In this document: positions 28,483 through 37,914 of the stretch, piece after piece
Layout of the letters: the number at the start of each line of letters is the position of its first letter
Position numbering within the stretch: position 1 is the stretch's first letter
Source: Ectopseudomonas mendocina
GTDB lineage: Bacteria > Pseudomonadota > Gammaproteobacteria > Pseudomonadales > Pseudomonadaceae
Reading direction: 5' to 3'
Length of the DNA stretch: 64,000 bases
Assembly: GCF_016008875.1 (NCBI RefSeq)
Contig: NZ_JADTQG010000001.1
Coordinates: 248,001-312,000, forward strand
Notes under the pieces: model-generated
Database searches by the model: none
Told to the model about the DNA's origin: nothing
What the model saw: only the letters and a program-made list of their open reading frames with translations
Translations under genes and position numbers: made by a program

Positions 28483-30225
28483 GCCTTCCAGAATGTGCAG
28501 GCTGTAGCCAGGCACGCCCTTGGCCTGGCGCTTGGCTTCGGACGCCAGTTCGGCCAGGCGCGAGGCATCGAGTTGGGCGCAATCCGTCTTTCTTACGTGC
28601 ACCACGCCGATCGAAAGCGACAGCAGCGCATATTCCTGGCGCTGGCCCTGGCGGTTGTGGGCGATGAAGCAGCCGGCCTGGAGATGCTCCTCGCGATAGA
28701 AGCGCCGGCACTGACTTTGAAAATCCTCGATCAGCTTGCCGAGCTTGTCGCGCCAGTCGGTCGAGCCAAGCACCAGCATGAAATCATCACCGCCGATATG
28801 GCCGACGAAGTCGCGCGCCGGATCGACTCGCTCGTTCAGGCACTGCGCCAGGCATAGCAGCACCTCGTCGCCCTTGGCATAGCCGTAGAGATCGTTGAAG
28901 GGCTTGAAGCTGTCGATATCGACGTAGCACACCGCCGCTTCGCGCTGCTGTTGCAGCAAGCGACTCAGGCATTGCTGGATCGGCACGTTGCCTGGCAGCA
29001 GGGTCAGCGGGTTGGCGTGACGCGCCTGCTGGAGTTTCTGCTCGGTGATCAGCTTGAGCACGTCGATCACCCGCCCCAGGCCCAGATAGCGGCCGTTCTG
29101 GATGATGATGAAGTCTTCCTCGATGCGCTGGCGTGCACGGCTGGTGAGCAGGCGGCTGACCTTCTGCAGTGACTGCGTCAGCTCCACAGCGAGAAAGTCC
29201 TGGCTCATCAGACGGCTTATGGGTTTGCGCGCGAACAGATCGGTGGCGAATGGCTTGAGCAGCGCTTCGGACAGCGAGTGACGGTGGACGATGCCGACCG
29301 GCTGCCGATGGGCGTCCAGCACCGCCAGGGAGTTGAGGTTGGCCTGGGCGCGAAAGACGTCCAGCACCTCGGCGATGGGGGTTTGTTGATCGACTGCGAG
29401 CTGATCGTTGAGCAGAGCGCTGAGGTCATGGCTGTCTTCGCTGAGGCTGGCCTGATTGCTCTGGATCTGGGGCAGCAGCTGGCGCGCCTCGCGCGGCGGC
29501 TTTTCCTGCGGCCTGCTGAGCAGGTAGCCCTGTACCAGGTCGACGCCCATTTCCGTCAGTACGGCCAGCTCTTCGGGCAGCTCGATGCCCTCGGCGATCA
29601 CCTGTGCGCGTGATGCTTCGGCCATTTTCAAAATGGAGCCGACGAACTCGCGTTTCACCGTGTCGAGGTGGATGCCGTCGATGAAGTGACGGTCTATCTT
29701 CACGTAGTCCGGGCGCAGCTCCGACCACAGGCGCAGGCTGGAATAGCCGGCGCCCAGATCATCCAGGGCGATGGAAAACCCCATGGCGCGGTAGTGATGC
29801 AGCGCATTGTCGAGCAGGGCGAAGTCTTCGGTGGGCGACTGCTCGGTGAGTTCGATCACCACCTGGCTCGGTGGGATGCCGAATGCCTGCAGCAGTTTCA
29901 GGGTGCGCCCGGGCTGGTGACCGGGGTCGAGCAGCGATTCCGGCGAGACGTTGAGAAACAGCTTGCCGTCCAGGCCCAGGGCGCTGAAGCCTTTGCAGGC
30001 GCTCTTGCGGCAGGCCATTTCCAGTTCGCTCAGGCGGCCTGCGTGGCGGGCCACAGCGAACAGCGTCAAAGGTGAATGCAGTGGACTGTTGGATGGGCCG
30101 CGAGTCAGTGCCTCGTAGCCGAGAATGCGCTGTTCGGACAGCGAGACGATGGGTTGGAACAGGCTGCTGAGGTCGCCGTGAGCGAGGATGTTACCCAGTG
30201 CGCTCAACTGCTCGGTGACGGTCAT
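28471..30225 (-). CDS. EAL-CBS-GGDEF cyclic-di-GMP protein
   Basis: A 584-residue cytosolic protein with domains in the order EAL (about 15-255), paired CBS (about 285-400) and GGDEF (about 420-580). The EAL catalytic set is intact: YEALTRG at 37-43, NVSPES, ELTEQ, LDDLGAGYSS, KIDRHF, AEGIE and QGYLL. The GGDEF site reads GGDDF, with Asp in place of the usual Glu. A phosphodiesterase is therefore likely, with the GGDEF probably regulatory. It matches P. aeruginosa PA3258 in layout and lies beside prc as there. The ATG at 30225 opens the standard start MTVTEQLSALG. Confidence 0.9.
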   Translation of the reverse strand: MTVTEQLSALGNILAHGDLSSLFQPIVSLSEQRILGYEALTRGPSNSPLHSPLTLFAVARHAGRLSELEMACRKSACKGFSALGLDGKLFLNVSPESLLDPGHQPGRTLKLLQAFGIPPSQVVIELTEQSPTEDFALLDNALHHYRAMGFSIALDDLGAGYSSLRLWSELRPDYVKIDRHFIDGIHLDTVKREFVGSILKMAEASRAQVIAEGIELPEELAVLTEMGVDLVQGYLLSRPQEKPPREARQLLPQIQSNQASLSEDSHDLSALLNDQLAVDQQTPIAEVLDVFRAQANLNSLAVLDAHRQPVGIVHRHSLSEALLKPFATDLFARKPISRLMSQDFLAVELTQSLQKVSRLLTSRARQRIEEDFIIIQNGRYLGLGRVIDVLKLITEQKLQQARHANPLTLLPGNVPIQQCLSRLLQQQREAAVCYVDIDSFKPFNDLYGYAKGDEVLLCLAQCLNERVDPARDFVGHIGGDDFMLVLGSTDWRDKLGKLIEDFQSQCRRFYREEHLQAGCFIAHNRQGQRQEYALLSLSIGVVHVRKTDCAQLDASRLAELASEAKRQAKGVPGYSLHILEGSAA

Positions 30226-30252
30226 GGTGTTCTCGATCTGCCGGAAAACGAA

Positions 30253-30275
30253 GGGGCCGGTTTCTAACCGGCCCC
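30253..30275 (-). terminator. Hairpin downstream of prc
   Basis: GGGGCCGGTT / AACCGGCCCC with a 3-base loop, between prc and the EAL/GGDEF gene on the minus strand. The T tract after it (TTCGTTTTCC) is weak, so it may attenuate rather than end transcription. Confidence 0.5.
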
Positions 30276-30325
30276 TGCATTTCACGACAGTTCGATGACG
30301 ATTTGATGACGTTCGTAGAATCGCC

Positions 30326-32407
30326 TCAATGCAGCGCCAGCGATGGGTTCAACCCCAGGTAGTCGAGCAGGATGCGTCCGGACTCCGAAAGGTAGGCATC
30401 GTCTTCCGGCGTGCTCTTCTCGTCAGCCAGCGGCAGCGCGTCCTCGTCTTCTTTCTCCAGTTCCTTGAGCGGCTCTTCGCCCTTGGCCTGGCGGCGGTTG
30501 TTCTCCAGGGCGAGTTGCTTGGCTTCGACTTCGGCCTGGCGAGCACGTCGGGTCTGCTCGTTGAGGCTGACGGTTTTCTCCTCCATCAGCTTCTTGGCCA
30601 GGGTCAGGCGGTCGCGAGTGAAGACGAAGTCCGGGTCCTTGGCCGTGCGCTGATCATGGCGAGCCTTCAGTTCGGTCAGGAACGGCTTGATCGGGTCCAG
30701 CTCGGGCTTGATCGCCGGGCGGATGCTGTCCCACGGTAGGGCGGCGGGCAGGGCGCTTTCGCCGATGTCCTTGGTGTCCATGACGTCCGGGTAGAGGATG
30801 TCGGGAATCACGCCCTGATGCTGGGTGCTCTGGCCGGAGACGCGATAGAACTTGGCCAGGGTCAGTTTCAGTTCGCCATGGTTGAGCGGCTGAATGGTTT
30901 GCACCGTGCCCTTGCCGAAGGTCTGGCCGCCGAGGATCAGCGCGCGATGGTAGTCCTGCATGGCACCGGCGAAGATCTCCGAGGCCGACGCGGACAGGCG
31001 GTTGACCAGCACCGCCAGCGGACCGTTGTAGTAGATGCCCTTGTTCTCGTCGGCGAGCACGTCGACGCGACCGTCGGCGTTGCGCACAAGTACGGTGGGG
31101 CCTTGTTCGATGAACAGGCTGGTCAGCTCGGTGGCTTCCTGCAGCGAGCCGCCGCCATTATTGCGTAGGTCGATGACCACGCCGTCGACCTTCTCGGCCT
31201 GCAGCTCGTCGAGCAGGCGTTTGACGTCACGGGTGGTGCTCTTGTAGTTCGGGTCGCCTGCGCGGAAGGCCTTGAAGTCGAGATAGAAGGCCGGCAGTTC
31301 GATCACGCCGAGCTTGTAATCGCGGCCATCGTGCTTGAGTTCCAGGACCTTTTTCTTGGCGGCTTGCTCTTCCAGCTTGACCGCTTCGCGGGTGATGGTG
31401 ACCACCTTGCTACTCTGGTCGCTCGGCGCGTTGCTGGCAGGAATAACTTCCAGGCGCACGGTGGAGCCTTTCGGGCCACGAATCAGCTTGACCACTTCGT
31501 CCAGGCGCCAGCCGATCACGTCGACCATTTCATCATTGCCCTGGGCGACGCCAACGATCTTGTCAGCCGGTGCGATCTGCTTGCTCTTCTCGGCCGGGCC
31601 GGCAGGCACCAGGCGCACCACCTTGACGTGCTCGTTGTCGCTCTGCAGGACGGCACCAATGCCTTCCAGCGAGAGGCTCATGTTGATGTCGAAGTTTTCT
31701 GCGTTATCCGGCGACAGATAGGTGGTGTGCGGGTCGTAGGTGGTGGCGAAGGCGTTGATGTAGGCCTGGAACACGTCCTCGCCGCGGGTCTGCTTGAGGC
31801 GCGCCAACTGGTTCTTGTAGCGCTTGGTCAGCAGTTCTTGGATGTCCTTGGTTTCCTTGCCGGCGATCTTCAGGCGCAGCACTTCGTCCTTGACGCGTTT
31901 GCGCCAGAGGTCGTCGAGTTCGGCACGATCCTTGGCCCAAGGAGCTTTCTCGCGGTCGACCTGCAGCTCTTCATCCACCGTGAAATCGATCTTGTCGACG
32001 CCTTTGCCCAACTCGGCCAGGGCGAAGTTCAGGCGCTCTTCCAGGCGGGTAAGGTGACGGCGATAGATGGTGAAGCCCGGTTCGAGCTCGCCGCTTTTCA
32101 GCAGGTCATCGAACTTGGTGCGCCACTGGTTGAATTCGGCGATATCGGCCGCAGTGAAATAGCTGCGGGACGGATCGAGCAACTTCAGGTAGTTATCGTA
32201 GATCTGAACCGAGCGTTCGTCGTTGAGCGGCGGCTTGTTGTAGTGGTGGCGGCGCAGCAGCTCCACTACGTTGAGGCTGGCGATCACCTGCTCGCGATCC
32301 GGTTGCAGGTAGTCCCAACTGGTCGCTGTGGTGGTCTTGGCCGCCAGCGGCAGGGCACTGAGGCCGAGAACGAGGGCGAGGGCGGTGCTTGCAAGGGAGC
32401 GCTTCAT
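30326..32407 (-). CDS. prc: Tail-specific (carboxy-terminal processing) protease Prc/AlgO
   Basis: A 693-residue periplasmic S41 protease. Signal peptide MKRSLASTALALVLGLSALPLAAK; N-terminal helical domain; PDZ around 235-320; catalytic Ser474 (in SASASEIFAG) and Lys499 (in TFGKGTVQT), 25 residues apart as in E. coli Prc (452/477). It degrades proteins with hydrophobic C-termini; the P. aeruginosa homologue AlgO degrades mutant MucA and so affects alginate. The ATG at 32407 is the first followed by a signal peptide. It is divergent from the quinone reductase. Confidence 0.95.
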   Translation of the reverse strand: MKRSLASTALALVLGLSALPLAAKTTTATSWDYLQPDREQVIASLNVVELLRRHHYNKPPLNDERSVQIYDNYLKLLDPSRSYFTAADIAEFNQWRTKFDDLLKSGELEPGFTIYRRHLTRLEERLNFALAELGKGVDKIDFTVDEELQVDREKAPWAKDRAELDDLWRKRVKDEVLRLKIAGKETKDIQELLTKRYKNQLARLKQTRGEDVFQAYINAFATTYDPHTTYLSPDNAENFDINMSLSLEGIGAVLQSDNEHVKVVRLVPAGPAEKSKQIAPADKIVGVAQGNDEMVDVIGWRLDEVVKLIRGPKGSTVRLEVIPASNAPSDQSSKVVTITREAVKLEEQAAKKKVLELKHDGRDYKLGVIELPAFYLDFKAFRAGDPNYKSTTRDVKRLLDELQAEKVDGVVIDLRNNGGGSLQEATELTSLFIEQGPTVLVRNADGRVDVLADENKGIYYNGPLAVLVNRLSASASEIFAGAMQDYHRALILGGQTFGKGTVQTIQPLNHGELKLTLAKFYRVSGQSTQHQGVIPDILYPDVMDTKDIGESALPAALPWDSIRPAIKPELDPIKPFLTELKARHDQRTAKDPDFVFTRDRLTLAKKLMEEKTVSLNEQTRRARQAEVEAKQLALENNRRQAKGEEPLKELEKEDEDALPLADEKSTPEDDAYLSESGRILLDYLGLNPSLALH

Positions 32408-32535
32408 GCTGATTCGACGTAGTGGCAGGTGATAACGCATATTAGGCCGTATTTGAGGGCGCCAGGTTCCGTTGGCGCTAGGCGAAAGCCCGGCGGTCAG
32501 CGCTGGGCTTGGTTCACTTGCACTATGGAGGCAGC

Positions 32536-33498
32536 ATGAAGGCATTGCAAGGCGTCGAAGGGCGTGCAGAGTGGCTGGAACAACCGGCACAGAGCTGTGA
32601 TGCAGGGCAGATCCGGGTGAAGGTGGCGGCCGCTGGGCTTAACCGGGCCGATCTGTTGCAGCGTGCCGGGCTCTATCCGCCGCCACCGGGTGCCAGCCAG
32701 GCGCTGGGCCTGGAGTGCTCCGGGGTGATTGTCGAAGTGGGTGCTGGCAGCGCCTGGCAGGTGGGCGATCGCGTCTGCTGCCTGCTTGCCGGTGGAGGTA
32801 TGGCCGAGGAAGTGGTGCTCGATGCACGCCACGCCATGCCGGTGCCTGAGGGTTTGACTCTGATCGAGGCTGCCGTGGTGCCGGAGGTGTACGCCACGGC
32901 CTGGCTCAATCTGTTCCAGCTCGGCGCTCTGCGCCCCGGGGAAAAAGTCCTGCTGCATGCTGGCGCCAGTGGCGTCGGTTCGGCTGCCATCCAGCTGTGC
33001 AAGGCGTTCGGTAGCCCGTGCTGGGTCAGCGTCGGCTCAGCCGAGCGATTGGCCTACTGCGAAGCGCTGGGTGCGCAGGGTGGTGCCTTGCGTGGCGAAG
33101 ATCTGCAGGCCTTGCGTGATTTCGGGCCGTTCGATGTGATTCTCGATCCGGTCGGTGGGCAGTATGCGTCGCTTAATCTGGAGTTGTTGGCGCGGGACGG
33201 TCGCTGGATCAACATCGGCCTGATGGGCGGGCGCGAGGCCAAGCTGGACCTGGCTCAGGTGCTGGGCAAGCGCATCCAGTTGACCGGTTCGACCCTGCGC
33301 AACCGCGACGATCAGTTCAAGGCCGATCTTCTGCACGATCTGCAGCAGCAGGTGTGGCCGCTGTTCGGCGAAGGCCGGTTAAAGCCGCAACTGGAGCGCA
33401 GTTTTGCGATCCAAGAGCATGAGGCGGCGTTCGAGACGCTCGCTGGTAACCAGGTCGCAGGTAAACTTGCACTGCTGATTGATCCCAGCCTGGTCTGA
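32536..33498 (+). CDS. NAD(P)H:quinone oxidoreductase, PIG3-type MDR protein
   Basis: A 320-residue zinc-free medium-chain reductase. The start MKALQGVEG, the GROES-like part with AGLNRADLLQRAGLYPPPPG, and the Rossmann AGASGVGSAAIQLCKA near 140 identify the PIG3/TP53I3 quinone oxidoreductase group. It reduces quinones or enones with NADPH. A GGAGG site lies six bases before the ATG. Divergent from prc, as for PA3256/PA3257 in P. aeruginosa by memory. Confidence 0.9.
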   Translation: MKALQGVEGRAEWLEQPAQSCDAGQIRVKVAAAGLNRADLLQRAGLYPPPPGASQALGLECSGVIVEVGAGSAWQVGDRVCCLLAGGGMAEEVVLDARHAMPVPEGLTLIEAAVVPEVYATAWLNLFQLGALRPGEKVLLHAGASGVGSAAIQLCKAFGSPCWVSVGSAERLAYCEALGAQGGALRGEDLQALRDFGPFDVILDPVGGQYASLNLELLARDGRWINIGLMGGREAKLDLAQVLGKRIQLTGSTLRNRDDQFKADLLHDLQQQVWPLFGEGRLKPQLERSFAIQEHEAAFETLAGNQVAGKLALLIDPSLV

Positions 33499-33535
33499 AT
33501 CAGGGCTGCAGCCCGCATGTGGCGCGGGCTGAGCC

Positions 33536-33558
33536 ATCGATTGGTGCATTCAATCGAT
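33536..33558. promoter_or_regulatory. Perfect palindrome upstream of ahpC, candidate OxyR site
   Basis: ATCGATTG-N7-CAATCGAT, eight perfect base pairs each side, 95 bases before the ahpC start. A related AATC...AATC pattern continues to 33575, which fits the ~10-base-spaced contacts of OxyR. OxyR control of ahpC is established in Pseudomonas; assignment of this site is inference. Confidence 0.45.
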
Positions 33559-33652
33559 ATCATGCCCGTAATCAATAAGCTTTTTTCTGTTAGGTGGCTA
33601 ATATAGCGACCGTAGCTTTCAACCCTCACCCAAAACTCAGAAGGAGTCAGAG

Positions 33653-34216
33653 ATGTCCCTCATCAATACTCAGGTTCAGCCGTTCAAGGTCAATGCGTTC
33701 CACAACGGCGAGTTCATCGAAGTCACCGATCAGAGCCTGCAGGGCAAGTGGTCCGTGCTGATCTTCATGCCGGCTGCCTTCACCTTCAACTGCCCGACCG
33801 AAATCGAAGACGCCGCCAACAACTACGCCGAGTTCCAGAAGGCCGGTGCCGAGGTCTACATCGTGACCACCGACACCCATTTCTCGCACAAGGTATGGCA
33901 TGAAACTTCGCCGGCCGTTGGCAAGGCTCAGTTCCCGCTGATCGGTGATCCGACCCACCAGCTGACCAACGCTTTCGGCGTACACATCGCTGAAGAAGGC
34001 CTGGCTCTGCGCGGCACCTTCATCATCAACCCGGAAGGTCAGATCAAGACCCTGGAAATCCACTCCAACGAAATCGCTCGTGACGTCGGCGAGACCCTGC
34101 GCAAGCTGAAAGCTGCCCAGTACACCGCCGCTCACCCGGGCGAAGTTTGCCCGGCCAAGTGGAAAGAAGGCGAGAAGACTCTGGCTCCTTCGCTGGACCT
34201 GGTTGGCAAGATCTAA
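33653..34216 (+). CDS. ahpC: Alkyl hydroperoxide reductase subunit AhpC
   Basis: A 187-residue typical 2-Cys peroxiredoxin that reduces H2O2 and organic hydroperoxides. The peroxidatic Cys47 (FTFNCPTE) and resolving Cys166 (PGEVCPAKW) are both present. AAGGAGT precedes the ATG. ahpF follows after 150 bases containing a terminator-like hairpin, so the pair is probably transcribed together with ahpC in excess. Confidence 0.97.
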   Translation: MSLINTQVQPFKVNAFHNGEFIEVTDQSLQGKWSVLIFMPAAFTFNCPTEIEDAANNYAEFQKAGAEVYIVTTDTHFSHKVWHETSPAVGKAQFPLIGDPTHQLTNAFGVHIAEEGLALRGTFIINPEGQIKTLEIHSNEIARDVGETLRKLKAAQYTAAHPGEVCPAKWKEGEKTLAPSLDLVGKI

Positions 34217-34301
34217 ACTGCCAACACCTTCCCAGCCTTTGCGGGTTGGGGAGGAACCAATCTGCGCTGTTTGGGCCATTAACCGGCCCTTGTGGTGCCC
34301 G

Positions 34302-34333
34302 ATGCCCGGGCGCGATCCGTCCGGGCATTTTAT
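34302..34333 (+). terminator. Attenuator-like hairpin between ahpC and ahpF
   Basis: ATGCCCGG / CCGGGCAT stem around an 11-base loop, followed by TTTATT. It lies 34 bases before ahpF and would lower ahpF relative to ahpC transcript. Confidence 0.65.
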
Positions 34334-34366
34334 TGCCCGAATTTTCGTATTTGAGGAATTTCCGCC

Positions 34367-35923
34367 ATGTTGGACGCCAATCTTAAAGCCCAGTTGAAGG
34401 CCTACCTGGAAAAGGTCACCCAGCCGTTCGAGATCGTCGCGTCCCTCGATGACGGCGAAAAATCCCAGGAACTGCTCGGGCTTCTGCAAGACATCGTCGG
34501 CCTGACCGACAAGATCACCCTGAAGACCAATGGCAGCGATGCCCGCCGCCCGTCGTTCTCGCTGGTGCGCCCCGGTGCGGATATCGGCCTGACCTTTGCC
34601 GGCATCCCCATGGGCCACGAGTTCACCTCGTTGGTGCTGGCGCTGCTGCAGGTGGGCGGCCATCCGTCCAAGCTGGACGCCGACACCATCGCGCAGATCA
34701 AGAGCATCGAAGGCAAGTTCGAGTTCGAGACCTACTTCTCGCTCTCCTGCCAGAACTGCCCGGACGTGGTTCAGGCGCTGAACCTGATGGCCGTGCTCAA
34801 CCCCAATATCCGCAACGTCTCCATCGACGGTGCGCTGTTCCAGGAAGAAGTTGAGCGTCGCCAGATCATGGCCGTGCCGAGCATCTACCTGAACGGTGAG
34901 GTTTTCGCTTCCGGCCGCATGGATGTGAAGGAAATCCTCGCCAAGATCGATACCGGCGCCGCCAACCGCGATGCCGAGAAGATGACTGCCAAGGAAGCCT
35001 TCGACGTGCTGGTGGTAGGTGGTGGCCCGGCCGGTGCCGCAGCTGCCATCTACGCTGCGCGCAAGGGCATCCGCACCGCCATTGCCGCCGAGCGCTTCGG
35101 TGGCCAGGTGCTGGACACCATGGCCATCGAGAACTTCATCTCGGTGAAGGAGACCGAAGGCCCGAAACTGGTGCGTGCGCTGGAAGAACACGTCAAGGAA
35201 TACGACGTCGACGTGATGAATCTGCAGCGTGCGTCGGCGCTGGTGCCAGCCAGCAGCGAAGGCGGCCTGCACGAAGTGCAGTTCGAGAACGGCGCCTCGC
35301 TCAAGGCCAAGACCGTCATCCTTTCCACCGGTGCGCGCTGGCGCGAGATGGGCGTGCCTGGGGAGCAGGAATACAAGGCCAAGGGCGTGTGCTTCTGCCC
35401 GCACTGCGATGGCCCGCTGTTCAAGGGCAAGCGCGTGGCGGTGATCGGCGGCGGTAACTCCGGCGTCGAAGCGGCCATCGACCTGGCCGGCCTGGTCGCT
35501 CACGTGACCCTGCTGGAATTCGCCGACACCCTGCGTGCTGACGCCGTACTGCAGAAGAAGCTCTACAGCCTGCCGAACGTCACTGTGATCAAGAGCGCGC
35601 AGACCACCGAGGTGACGGGCGATGGCCAGAAGGTCAACGGCCTGGTCTACAAGGACCGCACCTCCGAGGAGCTGCACACCGTCGAGCTGGAAGGCATCTT
35701 CGTGCAAATCGGTCTGCTGCCCAACAGCGACTGGCTCAAGGGTAGCGTCGAGCTGAGCCGCTTCGGTGAGATTGTCGTCGATGCCAAGGGCGCGACCAAC
35801 ATCCCGGGCGTGTTCGCTGCTGGCGACGTAACCACCGTGCCGTACAAGCAAATCGTCATCGCCATGGGCGAAGGCTCGAAGGCATCGCTGTCCGCCTTCG
35901 ATCACCTGATCCGCCATAGCTGA
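34367..35923 (+). CDS. ahpF: Alkyl hydroperoxide reductase subunit AhpF
   Basis: A 518-residue flavoprotein that passes electrons from NADH to AhpC. The N-terminal tandem thioredoxin-fold domain carries the Cys128-Cys131 pair (SCQNCPD); the C-terminal thioredoxin-reductase-like part has FAD-binding [12 protein letters not shown] near 210, the Cys344-Cys347 pair (CPHC) and NADH-binding VIGGGNSG. Lengths and cysteines match E. coli AhpF. Confidence 0.97.
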   Translation: MLDANLKAQLKAYLEKVTQPFEIVASLDDGEKSQELLGLLQDIVGLTDKITLKTNGSDARRPSFSLVRPGADIGLTFAGIPMGHEFTSLVLALLQVGGHPSKLDADTIAQIKSIEGKFEFETYFSLSCQNCPDVVQALNLMAVLNPNIRNVSIDGALFQEEVERRQIMAVPSIYLNGEVFASGRMDVKEILAKIDTGAANRDAEKMTAKEAFDVLVVGGGPAGAAAAIYAARKGIRTAIAAERFGGQVLDTMAIENFISVKETEGPKLVRALEEHVKEYDVDVMNLQRASALVPASSEGGLHEVQFENGASLKAKTVILSTGARWREMGVPGEQEYKAKGVCFCPHCDGPLFKGKRVAVIGGGNSGVEAAIDLAGLVAHVTLLEFADTLRADAVLQKKLYSLPNVTVIKSAQTTEVTGDGQKVNGLVYKDRTSEELHTVELEGIFVQIGLLPNSDWLKGSVELSRFGEIVVDAKGATNIPGVFAAGDVTTVPYKQIVIAMGEGSKASLSAFDHLIRHS

Positions 35924-35938
35924 TAGATGTCTTAAAAT

Positions 35939-35970
35939 AAAAAGGCCATCCCCGAGGGGATGGCCTTTTT
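35939..35970 (+). terminator. Terminator after ahpF
   Basis: AAAAAGGCCATCCCC / GGGGATGGCCTTTTT stem with a two-base loop, 16 bases after the stop; the T run continues into CATT. Confidence 0.92.
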
Positions 35971-35994
35971 CATTGGGGCGAGGGCGGAGGTTTT

Positions 35995-36056
35995 CGCGTA
36001 GGGCGGGTGCAACCCGCCACCATTGCCGAACCGGCGGGTTACACCCGCCCTACGCG
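35995..36056. repeat. GTAGGGCGGGTG-type repeat pair (copy 1)
   Basis: CGCGTAGGGCGGGTGCAACC faces GGTTACACCCGCCCTACGCG. The family recurs twice at 51133 and 51436. It is 12 bases from the stop of the ureidoglycine aminohydrolase gene. Confidence 0.85.
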
Positions 36057-36067
36057 GGAGGAGTGAC

Positions 36068-36910
36068 CTAGCGCTTGAGGCCGCCCAAGGTCAGCGGCAT
36101 CTGACGGTTCACATCCTTGTACAGCAGGTAGCGGAAGCGGCTCGGGCCGCCGGCGTAGCAGGCCTGCGGGCAGAAGGCGCGCAGCCACATGAAGTCGCCG
36201 GCTTCGACTTCGACCCAGTCCTGGTTCAGGCGATACACCGCCTTGCCTTCGAGCACGTACAGGCCGTGTTCCATGACGTGGGTTTCGGCGAAGGGAATCA
36301 CGCCGCCTGGTTCGAAGTTGACGATGTTGACGTGCATGTCATGACGCATGTCGCTGATCTCTACGAAGCGCGTGGTGCTCCAGCGGCCTTCGGTGCCGGG
36401 CATGACGATCGGCTCGATGTCCTGCTCGTGGGTGACGAAGGCTTCCGGGTAGGGCACGCCCTCAACCGGCTGGTAGGCCTTGCGCAACCAGTGGAAACGC
36501 ACGGCTTCGCTGCCGTTGTTGCGCAGCGACCAATCGCTTTCTGGCGGAATGAAGGCGTAGCTGCCCGGACGCAGGGCGTGCTGGGTGCCGTTCAGGGTCA
36601 GGTCGCAGGTGCCTTCGACGACGAAGATCACGCCTTCGGCGCTCGGGTCCAGCTCAGGTTTTTCGCTGCCGCCGTTAGGGCCGACTTCCACGATGTACTG
36701 CGAGAAGGTTTCGGCAAAGCCGGTCAGCGGGCGGGCGATGACCCACATGCGCATGTTGTCCCAGAACGGCAGGTGGCTGGTGACGATGTCACGCATCACG
36801 CCCTTGGGAATCACGGCGTAGGCTTCGGTGAACATGGCGCGGTCGGTCAGTAACTGATCCTGACCAGGATGGCCGCCATGCGGGGCGTAGTAGTAGGGCG
36901 TTTTGCTCAT
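36068..36910 (-). CDS. (S)-ureidoglycine aminohydrolase
   Basis: A 280-residue bicupin. It releases ammonia from (S)-ureidoglycine, an allantoin breakdown step. The N-terminal YYAPHGGHPGQDQLLTDRAM and the metal-binding cupin motif of the second domain (NFEPGGVIPFAETHVMEHGL) match UGLYAH enzymes (AllE/YlbA type). No allantoinase or allantoate amidohydrolase gene is nearby. A LysR gene is divergent, with 141 bases between, and may control it. Confidence 0.87.
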   Translation of the reverse strand: MSKTPYYYAPHGGHPGQDQLLTDRAMFTEAYAVIPKGVMRDIVTSHLPFWDNMRMWVIARPLTGFAETFSQYIVEVGPNGGSEKPELDPSAEGVIFVVEGTCDLTLNGTQHALRPGSYAFIPPESDWSLRNNGSEAVRFHWLRKAYQPVEGVPYPEAFVTHEQDIEPIVMPGTEGRWSTTRFVEISDMRHDMHVNIVNFEPGGVIPFAETHVMEHGLYVLEGKAVYRLNQDWVEVEAGDFMWLRAFCPQACYAGGPSRFRYLLYKDVNRQMPLTLGGLKR

Positions 36911-37051
36911 CGAGAGATGCCTCGGCGGGTGGATGGCGCAGGGATCGATCCCGGCGCAAAAAAGGACTCCCAGGCACTATAGGAATTCGCGGCTGGATTC
37001 GGAAATTAAATAGTAGAATGCCTGTCAGTGGATTTCATGATGGGTGGCGCG

Positions 37052-37906
37052 ATGCTCGATCCGGTGCTGTTACGCAGTTTTCTCGCCGTGGTGCAGACCG
37101 GCGGCTTCACCCGCGCTGCGGCCAGCCTGCACCTGACTCAGTCCACCGTCAGCCAGCAGGTGCGGCGCCTGGAGGAGCAGCTCGGCGCCGAGCTGCTCGA
37201 CCGCAGCGGCCGCTACGTGGTGACCACCACCGAAGGCGAACGCCTGCTCGGTTATGCCAACCGCATCGTCGCGCTGATGGACGAGGCGATGCTCGCTCTG
37301 GGGCAGAGCGCGGTGGAAGGCGAGGTACGCCTCGGCGTGCCGGATGATTTCGCCGCCAACAGCCTGACACCCTACCTGGCCGATTTTGCCGATGCGCATC
37401 CGGGCATTCGCCTGGAGATCACCAGTGGCCTGAGTCATGACGTATGGCGCGCGTTCAACGCGGGTGAGCTGGACCTGGCGTTGATCAAGCAGCGCGCCGG
37501 CAGTGCCAAAGGGCTGGCCAGTTGGGCCGAGCCGGTCGCCTGGCTCGACAGCCGCGCGCGCCCGGTGCTGGCGCGCAATCCGGTGCCACTAGCGGTGTTC
37601 CCGCCCAACGGTCTGTATCGCCTGGAGATGACCCACGCGCTGGATGCCATGGGCAAGCCCTGGCGTATCGCCTATGTCAGCAGCAGCCTGCCTGGAGTCA
37701 GCGCCGCAGCCGAAGGTGGCCTGGGCCTGACCCTGTTGCCGCGCCGGTTGATCACGGCCGCGCATCGCGAACTGGGCGAGGCCGAAGGCTTCGCCCCGGT
37801 CGCGCCGGTGGAGGTGGCCCTGCATGCACGCAACCAGTTGCCCGGTTATGCACGGGAACTGGCGGCGGCGTTGATCGAGGCTTGCGAAGGGATCATGAGC
37901 CGGTAG
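37052..37906 (+). CDS. LysR-family transcriptional regulator
   Basis: A 284-residue LysR protein: HTH in LLRSFLAVVQTGGFTRAAAS...STVSQQVRRLEEQLGAEL at about 4-55 and an effector domain after 85. The ATG at 37052 gives the typical start MLDPVLL; ATGs at 37037 and 37040 and a GTG at 37028 are in-frame alternatives, none with a clear ribosome site. It is divergent from the ureidoglycine aminohydrolase and convergent with the HAD gene (8 bases apart). Target unknown. Confidence 0.85.
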   Translation: MLDPVLLRSFLAVVQTGGFTRAAASLHLTQSTVSQQVRRLEEQLGAELLDRSGRYVVTTTEGERLLGYANRIVALMDEAMLALGQSAVEGEVRLGVPDDFAANSLTPYLADFADAHPGIRLEITSGLSHDVWRAFNAGELDLALIKQRAGSAKGLASWAEPVAWLDSRARPVLARNPVPLAVFPPNGLYRLEMTHALDAMGKPWRIAYVSSSLPGVSAAAEGGLGLTLLPRRLITAAHRELGEAEGFAPVAPVEVALHARNQLPGYARELAAALIEACEGIMSR

Positions 37907-37914
37907 TGTGAGGT

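Noticed and set aside
33647..35917. A 756-residue open frame antisense to ahpC and ahpF
   Set aside because: It spans both well-supported genes on the other strand and is low in recognisable domains; long antisense frames are common in high-GC codon usage.
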